A DNA stretch of 9,362 bases from an uncultured Lachnospiraceae bacterium (GCA_949346185.1 CASGVX010000068.1:1-9362), one strand, 5' to 3'; positions 1 to 7,143 are shown, numbered from the stretch's first letter. Numbers and translations are program-made. The notes: generated by a model from the sequence alone, not told the origin.

Positions 1-43
1 GCCCTTATAGGGCTTGAGCAAACCACCGGCTAAGCCGGTGGTT
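1..43. repeat. Double hairpin, possible IS200/IS605-type element end
   Basis: Two inverted repeats stand side by side. The first (1-13) pairs GCCC with GGGC around a TTATA loop. The second (21-43) is a perfect 10-bp stem, AACCACCGGC with GCCGGTGGTT, around a TAA loop. Subterminal hairpins with tiny loops are typical of the ends of IS200/IS605-family elements, which transpose as single strands, and also of REP-like sequences. This segment merges without a gap into the DUF58 reading frame, which suggests an element end inserted in or next to that gene. No transposase or TnpB is inside the window, so the element identity is inference; the hairpins themselves are directly visible. Confidence 0.5.
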
Positions 44-1102
44 GTGATTTTGGTGGGCTATGGGGAAATCATTGCCGGGGTGCTGATGGCTGCCTACCTG
101 CTGTACATGGCGGGAAAGGTCACGGTGCACATCTTGCCATCTGCGGATATGGGCGAGGTGGGGGAAATCCTTCCGGTGGATTTGCTGGTGGCAAATCGGC
201 GAAGGCTGCCAGTGGGAAAGGTGAAGGTTCGGGTGCAGGAGCGCTATCCTATGTTTGGCGAGAAGAAGACCACCGTTTTTTATGCTACGGTTCCCGGCGG
301 TGGGAGCCGGGCGGGGGAAACGAGGATTCGGTTGGGATTCATGCCAAAGCATTCCGGGAGGATTATCCTCCAAATTAAAAATGCTCAGATATATGATTTC
401 CTAGGGATGCTGTGTTTTCCTATCTTTCGCAGGAGAATGGGAGAGGAGGCGATTCTCAGTGTTTTTCCGGAGAAGGTCATGGTTCCCGTGATGGTGGGGC
501 GAAATACTAGAGATTATGCTCAGGAGAAGGAAGAGCAGATTGTGAGGGAGGAGAGCCAGCCCAGGGAATCCTGGCAGATTAGGGATTACCAGCCGGGAGA
601 CCGGCTGCGGGATATTCACTGGAAATTGACAGCCAAGACGGAAGATCTCATGGTAAATGAGCGTATCGCTGAAATCGGATGTCCGGTATGCATGTTTTTA
701 GATTATGGAGAAGTGCGGAAGAGGGGGACAAGGAAGAAATCTCTCGCTAGGAATATGGAGGAATATCTGAAAATCGCCCTGTCCATTTCTTTTTCTCTGG
801 TGGAGAATGGCTGTTCTCATTATCTTGTATGGTATGATGCCGGAAGGCAGGATGTGCGGCGCATGGAGATACGCAGTCAGGAGGAGGTGTATCTCTTCTT
901 CCAGAGGTTGGAGGATTTTGGCAGCGCTCCGGAAGGGCTGACGCTGGAGGAGTGGCATCAAGAGAAATATCGGGGAAATTGCGGGAATACCAGATTGACG
1001 CTGAATGCCAGGCTGCAATGCCTGCGCAATGGGGAAGTGGTGGCTGATTATGGGGGCAAGGATGGGGAGGAGAAACTGCGGAAGCAGGAGTTGTATGTTT
1101 GA
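14..1102 (+). CDS. DUF58 domain-containing protein, N-terminus probably truncated or replaced
   Basis: This is a DUF58-family protein of up to 362 residues. The hallmark block lies at about residues 188-216 (IRDYQPGDRLRDIHWKLTAK, then LMVNE), followed by a hydrophobic strand (about 222-230, CPVCMFLDY) that begins a vWA-like fold. DUF58 proteins usually start with two membrane helices; here only one hydrophobic segment (about 9-33) precedes the extracytoplasmic-type beta region (about 36-125). The frame opens with TTG at 14, right after an in-frame TAG (8-10), and residues 1-10 are encoded by a hairpin rather than by native-looking sequence. No convincing Shine-Dalgarno precedes it. GTG at 38 or 44, or ATG at 86, are alternative starts. 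It abuts the transglutaminase gene, the usual MoxR-DUF58-transglutaminase order. The biochemical role is unknown; such operons are thought to act in envelope protein maturation or stress. The family call is firm, while the start and functionality are uncertain: it may be a 5'-disrupted pseudogene. Confidence 0.82.
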   Translation: MSKPPAKPVVVILVGYGEIIAGVLMAAYLLYMAGKVTVHILPSADMGEVGEILPVDLLVANRRRLPVGKVKVRVQERYPMFGEKKTTVFYATVPGGGSRAGETRIRLGFMPKHSGRIILQIKNAQIYDFLGMLCFPIFRRRMGEEAILSVFPEKVMVPVMVGRNTRDYAQEKEEQIVREESQPRESWQIRDYQPGDRLRDIHWKLTAKTEDLMVNERIAEIGCPVCMFLDYGEVRKRGTRKKSLARNMEEYLKIALSISFSLVENGCSHYLVWYDAGRQDVRRMEIRSQEEVYLFFQRLEDFGSAPEGLTLEEWHQEKYRGNCGNTRLTLNARLQCLRNGEVVADYGGKDGEEKLRKQELYV

Positions 1103-1112
1103 TGAAGGGAGC

Positions 1113-1118
1113 AGGAGG
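1113..1118 (+). promoter_or_regulatory. Ribosome binding site of the transglutaminase gene
   Basis: AGGAGG sits 4 nt before ATG 1123, inside a longer G-rich run. It favours 1123 over ATG 1102, which overlaps the DUF58 stop codon and has only AGGAG (1086-1090) 11 nt away. The overlap of stop and start at 1100-1104 still suggests translational coupling. Confidence 0.5.
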
Positions 1119-1122
1119 GGGA

Positions 1123-3741
1123 ATGGATAAGCAGGATTTGATCGTGCCGTGCAGTTTGGGCTGTACCATCTATGGCATATGGGTTTCTTTTTGCGAAATC
1201 TTTGAGTGTCAGGTGAATTATGGGGATTTTCTGGTTCCGGCTCTGGTGATTGCCACTGTGGTGACGTTGCTTTTGAAGCCTTGGAAATGGAAGGTCAGCC
1301 TCGGCATCCTAGTTGCCGGAACGCTTGCTCTGGCTTGGTATGCGTATAGGCATGCGGAGCGTCTGCTGATGGAGGCAGAAGGACTGCTGTATTATGTCAA
1401 CCAGCGTTATTATGAATATTATGGCAAGTATTTTTCGGGGAATTATGATGAGTATGGGATGGAGCATACGCTGCTCTGGATACTTCTGGGAATTGCAGTT
1501 AGCGTCTTCATTTTGATATTTGCCTTTCGTTTGAGGAATTTGCAGTATGGCTTTCTGCCTAGCTATTTTGTGGTGGGCGCCGGGCTGGTGGTGGGCAAGA
1601 CGCCTGGAATCAGGGGCGTTCTCTTACTTCTTGTGGGGCTTGTGCTGGCTATGTTCTGGTTTAACAGCATGGAGTGGGGAGGTCGAAGCCGGTTCTATAT
1701 TATGAAGGTGGGGAGACAGGGGTCGAGCTGGTATCGATATCCCCTGTTCCTGCTGCTTTTGGCGGCAGTGCTTCTGACAGCGGGGCGGTTTGCCAGAGGA
1801 ACGGAGGGAAAACTGCTTTCCCATGAGAGGAAGATAATGAAGATACAGAGGAATCTGGAGGAAAAAGTGACTCGGGCTGTCATGGATATTTCCAGATTCG
1901 TGCAGGGAGATTATAGTGTTGACAGCAATGGAAAATTGAATAATAATGAGCCGAAATATGCAGAGCGTCCGGTCATGGAGATTACCATGTCTGAGAAGCC
2001 CAGGGCTGACCTGTATCTGAAAGGCTTCGTAGGCAGCCATTACAGCAATGGGGCGTGGAAGAGGGAGAACGTGGAGGGGTTTGAGGGATTTTTTCCCACG
2101 GATGAGAGCAGACATGCGGTGAATTGCATGGCGGATGAAAAGTTTTACCGGTGGATTACATGGCGGTTGGAAGAATATGGGATGCCTCGCATGCAGCAGA
2201 TGCAGATTGATTTCGTGGGAGGGGGGAAGTGGAGCAGTTATACATACCTGCCATATTTTACAAGTCTGAATGATGTGTATAGTGTGGAGGAAGATAGGAG
2301 TCTGGGAGAGATGAACTCGGACTTTTTCAAGGGAGATTCCTCCAGGCCCAAGGTCAGTTCCTCCTATTATTTTAATTATGTGGGCATGACAGATTTTGAT
2401 TTGGTCAGTTATTATACCAGCTGTGAGACGCTGGATCTCAATGAGGAGCCAGACATTTTTTGCCCGATAGATTTCTCTGAGATTGAGGGAAGTCCTATGC
2501 AGAAGAATGAGAAGAAACTGCAGAAATTACTGGATACCTTTTCCAAAATTCATGGCAGCATACTGGGGGATTATCTGGCGTATGCATGGAATGAGTATGG
2601 ATATCAGAGGGAGAGCCGGTTTTTCAAGCGGAAGGATTTTTTGTCAAAACTGAAGAAGTTTAATGTTGAGTATCGGAAAAAGAACAAATTGAGGAAAATG
2701 TCCTCTATGGACCGAGTGCAGCTTGTGCAGCGGATTCTCAAGGAGGAGGCGAAGTACAGCAAGATTCTGGAGAAAGTGCCGGAGGGCGTGGATTATGCGG
2801 AATATTTCCTGCTGACGCAGAAGAAGGGCTTCTGCGAGCACTTTGCCACGGCGGGTACGTTGCTCATGCGGGAACTGGGGATTCCTTCTCGGTATGTGGG
2901 GGGATATAAAGTGCCTTTGGAACGCTTTCGGAAGGATGGGAATGGAAATTATAAGGCAGAGGTGCTGGATTCTGATGCCCACGCCTGGACGGAAATCATG
3001 GCTGGCAGCCTGGGATGGCTTCCGGCGGACATGACCCCTTCCTCGGATTCTGGAAGGAAGAAGAAAAAGGTGGTGGAAAAGAAAACTGCCACGCCCACGC
3101 CGAAGCCGAAAAAGACCAAAAAGCCGAAGACAACGCCTGCGACAAAACCCACCCCCACGGTGGAAGCCACCCCTATGGCGGATGCCGGCTCTAAAAAAGA
3201 TCAGCCGGGAAAGAGGAAAGCGGCATTGCCTAAAGAACTTGTCCTGCTGGGCAAGGTGGCGGCAGGGCTTGGGGGCATCATGCTGCTCATGGGATTGGGG
3301 ATTCTTGGCGGCAGGGCGTATCATGGCGGCAGACGGCGGCGGCTGCTCCATGCCCGGGGAAAGAGCAGGAATCTGTATGTGAGAATGCGACTGCATGACT
3401 TGCTGTCCGTCCTGCGGGGCTGCGGCGTGTCGGTGTGCCCGAAGATGCCGGAGGGACAGTGGCTCCCGGCAATCAGTAGGTTCTGCGAGGAATCTGAATC
3501 CCATGGGGAGACGCTGGGTGACGGAGAAAAGTTCTCCAACAGAGAAAAGTTCTCTGTAAGAGAACTGGAAGAGTTTTTGCGCATTGTGCAGAAAGCCGCT
3601 TTTTCTAAGGAAGAGGTTACTCAGAAGGAGTATGATGCCTTCCGAAATCAGTGTGGCAAATTGGAAGGGATGGCTTGGGAGAAGGCAGGGAAAATGCGAA
3701 GACTATATTTGAAACTTATGGGAAAATGTGGTAATATATAG
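1123..3741 (+). CDS. Multipass membrane transglutaminase-like cysteine protein
   Basis: The product has 872 residues from ATG 1123; ATG 1102 would add seven. About seven hydrophobic helices lie near 7-25, 35-51, 57-75, 115-136, 143-158, 165-180 and 206-222. A long, presumably extracellular region follows. The transglutaminase core holds Cys571 in GFCEHFATAG, His620 in DAHAWTE and Asp636 in WLPADMTP, so the catalytic triad is complete. Next comes a Lys/Pro/Thr-rich linker (about 640-699, with TPTPKP and PTPT runs), a further membrane helix (about 705-727), an Arg-rich inside anchor, and a cytoplasmic tail of about 140 residues resembling the DUF4129-type tail of such proteins. The predicted topology puts the thiol enzyme outside the membrane. 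Known relatives are encoded with DUF58 and MoxR genes, as here. The substrate is not known; peptide-bond cleavage or cross-linking of envelope proteins is possible. The fold and active-site call is secure, the role is not. Confidence 0.93.
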   Translation: MDKQDLIVPCSLGCTIYGIWVSFCEIFECQVNYGDFLVPALVIATVVTLLLKPWKWKVSLGILVAGTLALAWYAYRHAERLLMEAEGLLYYVNQRYYEYYGKYFSGNYDEYGMEHTLLWILLGIAVSVFILIFAFRLRNLQYGFLPSYFVVGAGLVVGKTPGIRGVLLLLVGLVLAMFWFNSMEWGGRSRFYIMKVGRQGSSWYRYPLFLLLLAAVLLTAGRFARGTEGKLLSHERKIMKIQRNLEEKVTRAVMDISRFVQGDYSVDSNGKLNNNEPKYAERPVMEITMSEKPRADLYLKGFVGSHYSNGAWKRENVEGFEGFFPTDESRHAVNCMADEKFYRWITWRLEEYGMPRMQQMQIDFVGGGKWSSYTYLPYFTSLNDVYSVEEDRSLGEMNSDFFKGDSSRPKVSSSYYFNYVGMTDFDLVSYYTSCETLDLNEEPDIFCPIDFSEIEGSPMQKNEKKLQKLLDTFSKIHGSILGDYLAYAWNEYGYQRESRFFKRKDFLSKLKKFNVEYRKKNKLRKMSSMDRVQLVQRILKEEAKYSKILEKVPEGVDYAEYFLLTQKKGFCEHFATAGTLLMRELGIPSRYVGGYKVPLERFRKDGNGNYKAEVLDSDAHAWTEIMAGSLGWLPADMTPSSDSGRKKKKVVEKKTATPTPKPKKTKKPKTTPATKPTPTVEATPMADAGSKKDQPGKRKAALPKELVLLGKVAAGLGGIMLLMGLGILGGRAYHGGRRRRLLHARGKSRNLYVRMRLHDLLSVLRGCGVSVCPKMPEGQWLPAISRFCEESESHGETLGDGEKFSNREKFSVRELEEFLRIVQKAAFSKEEVTQKEYDAFRNQCGKLEGMAWEKAGKMRRLYLKLMGKCGNI
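3523..3555 (+). repeat. In-frame 18-nt tandem duplication, each copy palindromic
   Basis: GGAGAAAAGTTCTCC (3523-3537) is followed at a period of 18 nt by AGAGAAAAGTTCTCT (3541-3555). Each copy is a 6-bp inverted repeat around AAG, and the shared core is 13 bp. It encodes a doubled Glu-Lys-Phe-Ser in the cytoplasmic tail of the transglutaminase protein. It reads as a recent small in-frame duplication. Confidence 0.75.
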
Positions 3742-3833
3742 TATATGTGTTTTTGGGCGCTGCGGGAGATGTTCCGGCAGAGGATGCCTGTGAACTTGTT
3801 GATTGGATGCGTGTATGATGATGGAGGAAAACT

Positions 3834-6077
3834 ATGTACGAGAATGAGATCGAAAGCATTGCCTCAAAGGGCAGTAACGAGGAAATCTACAGCGGGCTTC
3901 TGCAGCTGGCTAAGGAGGCGGCTGCGGGAAAAGGCAGGATTCAGGGAAAGAAAAAGGTGTATTATATTTCCGCAGAGTTTTTGATTGGAAAGCTTTTGTC
4001 CAACAACCTGATTAACTTAGGGATATATGACCAGGTGGCGGATGCCTTGAAGTGTCATGGAAAGTCCATGGCAGAAATCGAGGAAATCGAAAAGGAACCG
4101 TCCTTGGGAAATGGCGGATTGGGGCGTCTGGCTGCATGCTTTCTGGATTCCATTGCCACTTTGGGGCTGCCTGGAGACGGCGTGGGACTGAATTATCATC
4201 TGGGTCTCTTTCAGCAGAAGTTTACGGACAATTTGCAGCGGGAAGTGCCCAATCCCTGGATTGAGAACCAGAGCTGGCTGCGCAGGACGGATGTGAGCTA
4301 TCCGGTGCTTCTGGGGGGGAAGACGGTGCAGTCCGTGATGTATGAAATAGATGTGACGGGTTATGACAATCAGTGCAATACCCTGAAATTATTTGATTTG
4401 GATTCGGTGGATGACAGCATTGTCCATGAGGGGAGCATTTATTTTGACAAGGAGAATGTGGCAAAGAACCTGACGCTTTTCCTCTATCCCGATGACAGCG
4501 ATTATCAGGGGCAGTTGCTGCGCATTTACCAGCAGTATTTCATGGTGAGCAATGCGGCCCAGCTGATTATTGACGAGGCTCTTGCAAAGGGGAGCAATCT
4601 CTACGACTTGCCGGAATATGCGGTGATTCAGATCAATGATACCCATCCCACCATGGTGATTCCCGAGATGATTCGCCTTCTGGTAAAGCGGGGGATTGAG
4701 ATGGATGATGCCATCGGCATTGTGTCTAAGATGTGCGCCTACACCAACCATACCATTCTGGCAGAGGCTTTGGAAAAGTGGCCGCTGTGGTTCTTGGATC
4801 GGGTAGTGCCCCAGCTGATTCCCATTATCAAGATGCTGGATGTGAAGGTGCGGGAAAAATATCAGGATGAGCGGGTGTACATTATTGATAAGGATGAGCG
4901 GGTGCACATGGCGCACATTGATATCCATTATGGGTATAGCGTGAATGGCGTGGCTGCGCTGCACACCCAGATTCTGGAGGATAGCGAGCTGAAGCACTTT
5001 AAGGATATTTATCCGGCGAAATTCAACAATAAGACCAACGGCATTACTTTCCGCCGCTGGCTGCTCCACTGCAACCATGAGCTTTCTGCATTTATCAGTG
5101 AGAAAATCGGGGAAGGCTACAAGAAGAATGCGGATGAATTGGAAAAATTCATCGGGGCGGCAGACAATCCGGCTGACTTGGAGAAGCTTCTCTCCATTAA
5201 GAAAGAGAAGAAGGTGCAGTTCAAGGAATATCTCAAGAAGAAGGAGGGGATTGACATCCGGGAGGATGCTATCTTTGACGTGCAGGTGAAGCGACTTCAT
5301 GAGTATAAGAGGCAGCAGATGAATGCCCTTTATATTATCTACAAATATATGCAGATCAAGGCGGGCATTAAGCCGAAAACGCCGATTACCATGATTTTCG
5401 GGGCAAAGGCGGCACCGGCATACACCATAGCCAAGGATATCATTCACTTGATCCTCTGCCTGTCTGAAGTGATTAAGAATGACCCGGAGGTGAGCCCTTA
5501 TCTCCAGGTGGTGATGCTGGAAAATTATAATGTGACCTATGCGGAGAAGGTGATTCCTGCGGCAGACGTGTCCGAGCAGATTTCCCTTGCCTCCAAGGAG
5601 GCCAGCGGCACCGGCAATATGAAGTTTATGCTGAACGGAGCGGTGACCTTGGGCACGGAGGATGGTGCCAACGTGGAGATTCACCAGTTTGTGGGGGATG
5701 ACAATATCTACATCTTTGGCGCTTCCAGCGATGAGGTGATTCGGCATTACGATAAGGCGGACTATTCTTCCGAGTGCCTTTATGATGGGGATCAAGAGAT
5801 ATCCAAACTGGTAGACTTTATTATCAGCAAGGAAATGTTTGCCGTGGGCAATAAGAAGTGCCTGATTCGGCTGTATATGGAGCTGGTGACCAAGGACTGG
5901 TTTATGACCCTTCTGGATATTAAGGATTATATCAAGGTGAAGGAAAAGGTCTTTGAGGACTATGAAGATCGCAGTGCTTGGGCGAAGAAGATGCTGGTAA
6001 ATATCGGCAAGGCTGGGTTCTTCTCTTCTGACAGAACCATTGCCCAGTACAATGAGGATATTTGGAAATTATCGTAA
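3834..6077 (+). CDS. glgP: Glycogen/alpha-glucan phosphorylase (GT35), compact form
   Basis: The enzyme splits alpha-1,4-glucan ends with phosphate to give glucose-1-phosphate, using pyridoxal phosphate, in the cytoplasm. Family blocks appear in order: GNGGLGRLAACFLDS (from residue 92), the INDTHPT block, AYTNHT, NNKTNGITFRRWL, FDVQVKRLHEYKRQ, GAKAAPAY, then ASGTGNMKFMLNG with the PLP-binding lysine at Lys597, and finally FFSSDRTIAQY near the C-terminus. At 747 residues it is shorter than E. coli GlgP (about 815) or animal enzymes (about 840). Compared from memory, the N-terminal extension is missing and the segment around residue 165 (GGKTVQSVMYEID) is shortened, so classical allosteric contacts are probably absent. 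The start is supported by GGAGG (3823-3827) 6 nt before ATG. It lies 92 nt after the transglutaminase gene without a visible terminator, so read-through is possible. MalP-type use of maltodextrin cannot be excluded from sequence. Confidence 0.96.
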   Translation: MYENEIESIASKGSNEEIYSGLLQLAKEAAAGKGRIQGKKKVYYISAEFLIGKLLSNNLINLGIYDQVADALKCHGKSMAEIEEIEKEPSLGNGGLGRLAACFLDSIATLGLPGDGVGLNYHLGLFQQKFTDNLQREVPNPWIENQSWLRRTDVSYPVLLGGKTVQSVMYEIDVTGYDNQCNTLKLFDLDSVDDSIVHEGSIYFDKENVAKNLTLFLYPDDSDYQGQLLRIYQQYFMVSNAAQLIIDEALAKGSNLYDLPEYAVIQINDTHPTMVIPEMIRLLVKRGIEMDDAIGIVSKMCAYTNHTILAEALEKWPLWFLDRVVPQLIPIIKMLDVKVREKYQDERVYIIDKDERVHMAHIDIHYGYSVNGVAALHTQILEDSELKHFKDIYPAKFNNKTNGITFRRWLLHCNHELSAFISEKIGEGYKKNADELEKFIGAADNPADLEKLLSIKKEKKVQFKEYLKKKEGIDIREDAIFDVQVKRLHEYKRQQMNALYIIYKYMQIKAGIKPKTPITMIFGAKAAPAYTIAKDIIHLILCLSEVIKNDPEVSPYLQVVMLENYNVTYAEKVIPAADVSEQISLASKEASGTGNMKFMLNGAVTLGTEDGANVEIHQFVGDDNIYIFGASSDEVIRHYDKADYSSECLYDGDQEISKLVDFIISKEMFAVGNKKCLIRLYMELVTKDWFMTLLDIKDYIKVKEKVFEDYEDRSAWAKKMLVNIGKAGFFSSDRTIAQYNEDIWKLS

Positions 6078-6093
6078 GGTGATTATAGATGAT

Positions 6094-6134
6094 AGGGGGA
6101 TTTGTGGCAGTGGCTGTCGCAGATTCCCCCTTTT
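6094..6134 (+). terminator. Rho-independent terminator after glycogen phosphorylase
   Basis: A long hairpin begins 17 nt past the glgP stop. AGGGGGA (6094-6100) pairs with TCCCCCT (6125-6131). The stem continues inward through TT/GA and TGTGGCAG (6103-6110) with CTGTCGCA (6114-6121), using two G-T pairs, one bulged base and a TGG loop. Only four T follow (6131-6134), but the stem is very stable. Confidence 0.8.
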
Positions 6135-6142
6135 ACGATTGC

Positions 6143-6167
6143 GAAGAACGCTGGTTTTGCGTTCTTC
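6143..6167. repeat. Perfect 9-bp hairpin sharing its stem with the 7659-7681 hairpin
   Basis: GAAGAACGC (6143-6151) pairs fully with GCGTTCTTC (6159-6167) around a 7-nt TGGTTTT loop. Only two T follow, so terminator strength is doubtful. The same stem sequence recurs in the spacer between the GntR and ABC genes. Confidence 0.7.
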
Positions 6168-6170
6168 TTA

Positions 6171-6288
6171 GGTGCTTTCGTAGTCTTTCCTGGCGGGGTG
6201 TTATCGAGTCTGGAAAGACTTCGCACCTTGGTGCTTTCGTAGCCTTTCTTGGCGAGGTATTATCGAGCCCGGAAGGATTTCGCACCTT
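6171..6288. repeat. Two tandem 59-bp self-complementary repeats
   Basis: Unit 1 (6171-6229) and unit 2 (6230-6288) align without gaps and match at 51 of 59 positions. All eight differences are transitions. Each unit folds on itself: outer arms GGTGC and GCACC, a middle stem (GTCTTTCC with GGAAAGAC in unit 1; the unit 2 version keeps most pairs through G-T wobble), and a short inner GGC with GTC or GCC. Period 59 is not a multiple of three, so an open frame through this stretch (6089-6313) is not conserved between units and is not a credible gene. The stretch lies between glgP and tcdA. It may be a dispersed intergenic repeat, a tandem terminator, or a structured leader RNA. Confidence 0.85.
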
Positions 6289-6292
6289 TTTT
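6230..6292 (+). terminator. Terminator-like second repeat unit before tcdA
   Basis: The second repeat unit ends GCACC followed by six T (6287-6292), the layout of an intrinsic terminator, while unit 1 has only two T. It lies 22 nt before the tcdA start codon, which leaves no room for a promoter downstream. It could therefore limit read-through into tcdA or act as an attenuator. The stem has an internal loop and one C-A mismatch, so its strength is uncertain. Confidence 0.45.
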
Positions 6293-6314
6293 GGGATGAT
6301 GGGAGAGCGGTAAA

Positions 6315-7028
6315 ATGATTTCAGAGCAGTTTTCAAGAACAGAAGGACTTTTGGGAGGAGAGGCCATGGAGCGGCTGGGAAATGCCCGGGTGGCAGTCTT
6401 TGGCATCGGCGGGGTGGGGGGCTACGTGTGCGAGGCGTTGGCTCGCAGCGGCGTGGGAGCATTGGACTTGATTGACAATGACCGGGTGGCCACATCCAAT
6501 CTCAATCGCCAGATTATCGCCACCCACGATACCTTGGGGCAGTGCAAGGTACATGCCATGAGGGAGCGGATTCGCCAGATTAACCCGGAGGCGGCGGTGG
6601 AGGTATATCCTTGTTTCTTTCTGCCGGAAAATAAAGAAGATTTTCCCTTTGGGCAGTATGACTACATTGTGGATGCAGTGGACACGGTGGCGGCAAAGAT
6701 TGCCCTGGTGATGGAGGCGGAGGAGAGGAATGTGCCTATTATCAGCAGTATGGGGGCGGGAAACAAGTTGGATGCCAGTGCCTTCCGTGTGGCGGATATC
6801 TACAGTACGAAGGTGTGCCCGCTGGCTAGGGTGATGCGCCGGGAATTGAAGAAGAGGGGCATCCGGAAATTGAAGGTGGTGTATTCCGAGGAAACGCCCC
6901 TTGTGCCTGAAGAGGACATGACGGGGGAAGAGGGGAGGAGGAGCACGCCGGGGAGCGTTGCCTTTGTCCCCTCCGTGGCGGGGTTGATAATGGCGGGGGA
7001 AGTGGTGAAGGATCTGGCGGGGATTTGA
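6315..7028 (+). CDS. tcdA: tRNA threonylcarbamoyladenosine dehydratase (E1-like)
   Basis: The product is 237 residues of the ThiF/MoeB/HesA E1-like superfamily, matching TcdA (YgdL/CsdL). That enzyme uses ATP to dehydrate t6A at position 37 of tRNAs to the cyclic form ct6A. Visible features are the nucleotide-binding GIGGVGG loop (30-36), acidic LIDNDRV (52-58), NLNRQI (62-67), Lys78 in GQCKVHA, the DAVDT motif (120-124), SMGAGNKLD (145-153), and the C-terminal TPGSVAFVPSVAGL block near 213-226. It lacks the C-terminal extension of E. coli TcdA (about 268 residues), as usual for Bacillota forms. ATG 6315 is preceded by GGGAG (6301-6305) 9 nt away. It stands alone between two terminator-like structures. 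MoeB or ThiF are less likely given the IDNDRV-NLNRQ and SMGAG signatures and the absence of biosynthetic neighbours. Confidence 0.93.
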   Translation: MISEQFSRTEGLLGGEAMERLGNARVAVFGIGGVGGYVCEALARSGVGALDLIDNDRVATSNLNRQIIATHDTLGQCKVHAMRERIRQINPEAAVEVYPCFFLPENKEDFPFGQYDYIVDAVDTVAAKIALVMEAEERNVPIISSMGAGNKLDASAFRVADIYSTKVCPLARVMRRELKKRGIRKLKVVYSEETPLVPEEDMTGEEGRRSTPGSVAFVPSVAGLIMAGEVVKDLAGI

Positions 7029-7061
7029 GTGAAATCTGCCGTCGGCAAAGGACTAATTTAG

Positions 7062-7082
7062 AAAGGCTTCGCGCCTTTTTTT
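7062..7082 (+). terminator. Rho-independent terminator after tcdA
   Basis: AAAGGC (7062-7067) pairs with GCCTTT (7073-7078) around a TTCGC loop and runs into seven T (7076-7082). It begins 34 nt past the tcdA stop and directly precedes the next promoter, so it separates two transcription units. Confidence 0.9.
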
Positions 7083-7083
7083 A

Positions 7084-7112
7084 TTGACAAAATTTATAAT
7101 GTATATTATACT
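7084..7112 (+). promoter_or_regulatory. Sigma-A promoter of the GntR-ABC operon
   Basis: A perfect -35 box TTGACA (7084-7089) is followed after exactly 17 nt by TATACT (7107-7112), one base off the consensus -10. The surroundings are AT-rich. Transcription would begin near 7119, giving a leader of about 106 nt before the GntR start codon. Confidence 0.88.
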
Positions 7113-7143
7113 AACTGTACTAATAAGAATAATACAGTTAGTA
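7109..7143. promoter_or_regulatory. Probable GntR (YtrA-type) operator
   Basis: A perfect 11-bp inverted repeat, TACTAACTGTA (7109-7119) and TACAGTTAGTA (7133-7143), is separated by 13 nt. It overlaps the -10 box and the expected transcription start. A second nested pair, GTACTAA (7117-7123) with TTAGTAC (7138-7144), uses the same right arm. YtrA-family regulators commonly bind such ACTA/TAGT palindromes at their own promoters, so binding by the downstream regulator would block transcription. The palindrome is directly visible; the bound protein is inferred from position. Confidence 0.75.

Noticed and set aside
2644..3504. 286-codon minus-strand frame in the transglutaminase gene
   Set aside because: It is an antisense shadow rich in Arg/His/Pro, with no start signal, opposite a gene with an intact catalytic triad.
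3791..3819. Possible promoter with TATGAT (3814-3819) before glgP
   Set aside because: The matching -35 position (TGAACT) is poor, and transcription would begin at the ribosome binding site, leaving no leader.
3745..3984. 79-codon frame before glgP
   Set aside because: It overlaps the glgP start in another frame, lacks a ribosome site and has no recognisable product.
4389..5795. 468-codon frame on the minus strand within glgP
   Set aside because: It is the antisense shadow of a well-conserved GT35 gene; its length reflects codon bias, and no family motifs are seen.
6089..6313. 74-codon open frame between glgP and tcdA
   Set aside because: It reads through a terminator and both 59-bp repeats, whose period breaks the frame. 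There is no proper Shine-Dalgarno, and the peptide shows no family resemblance.
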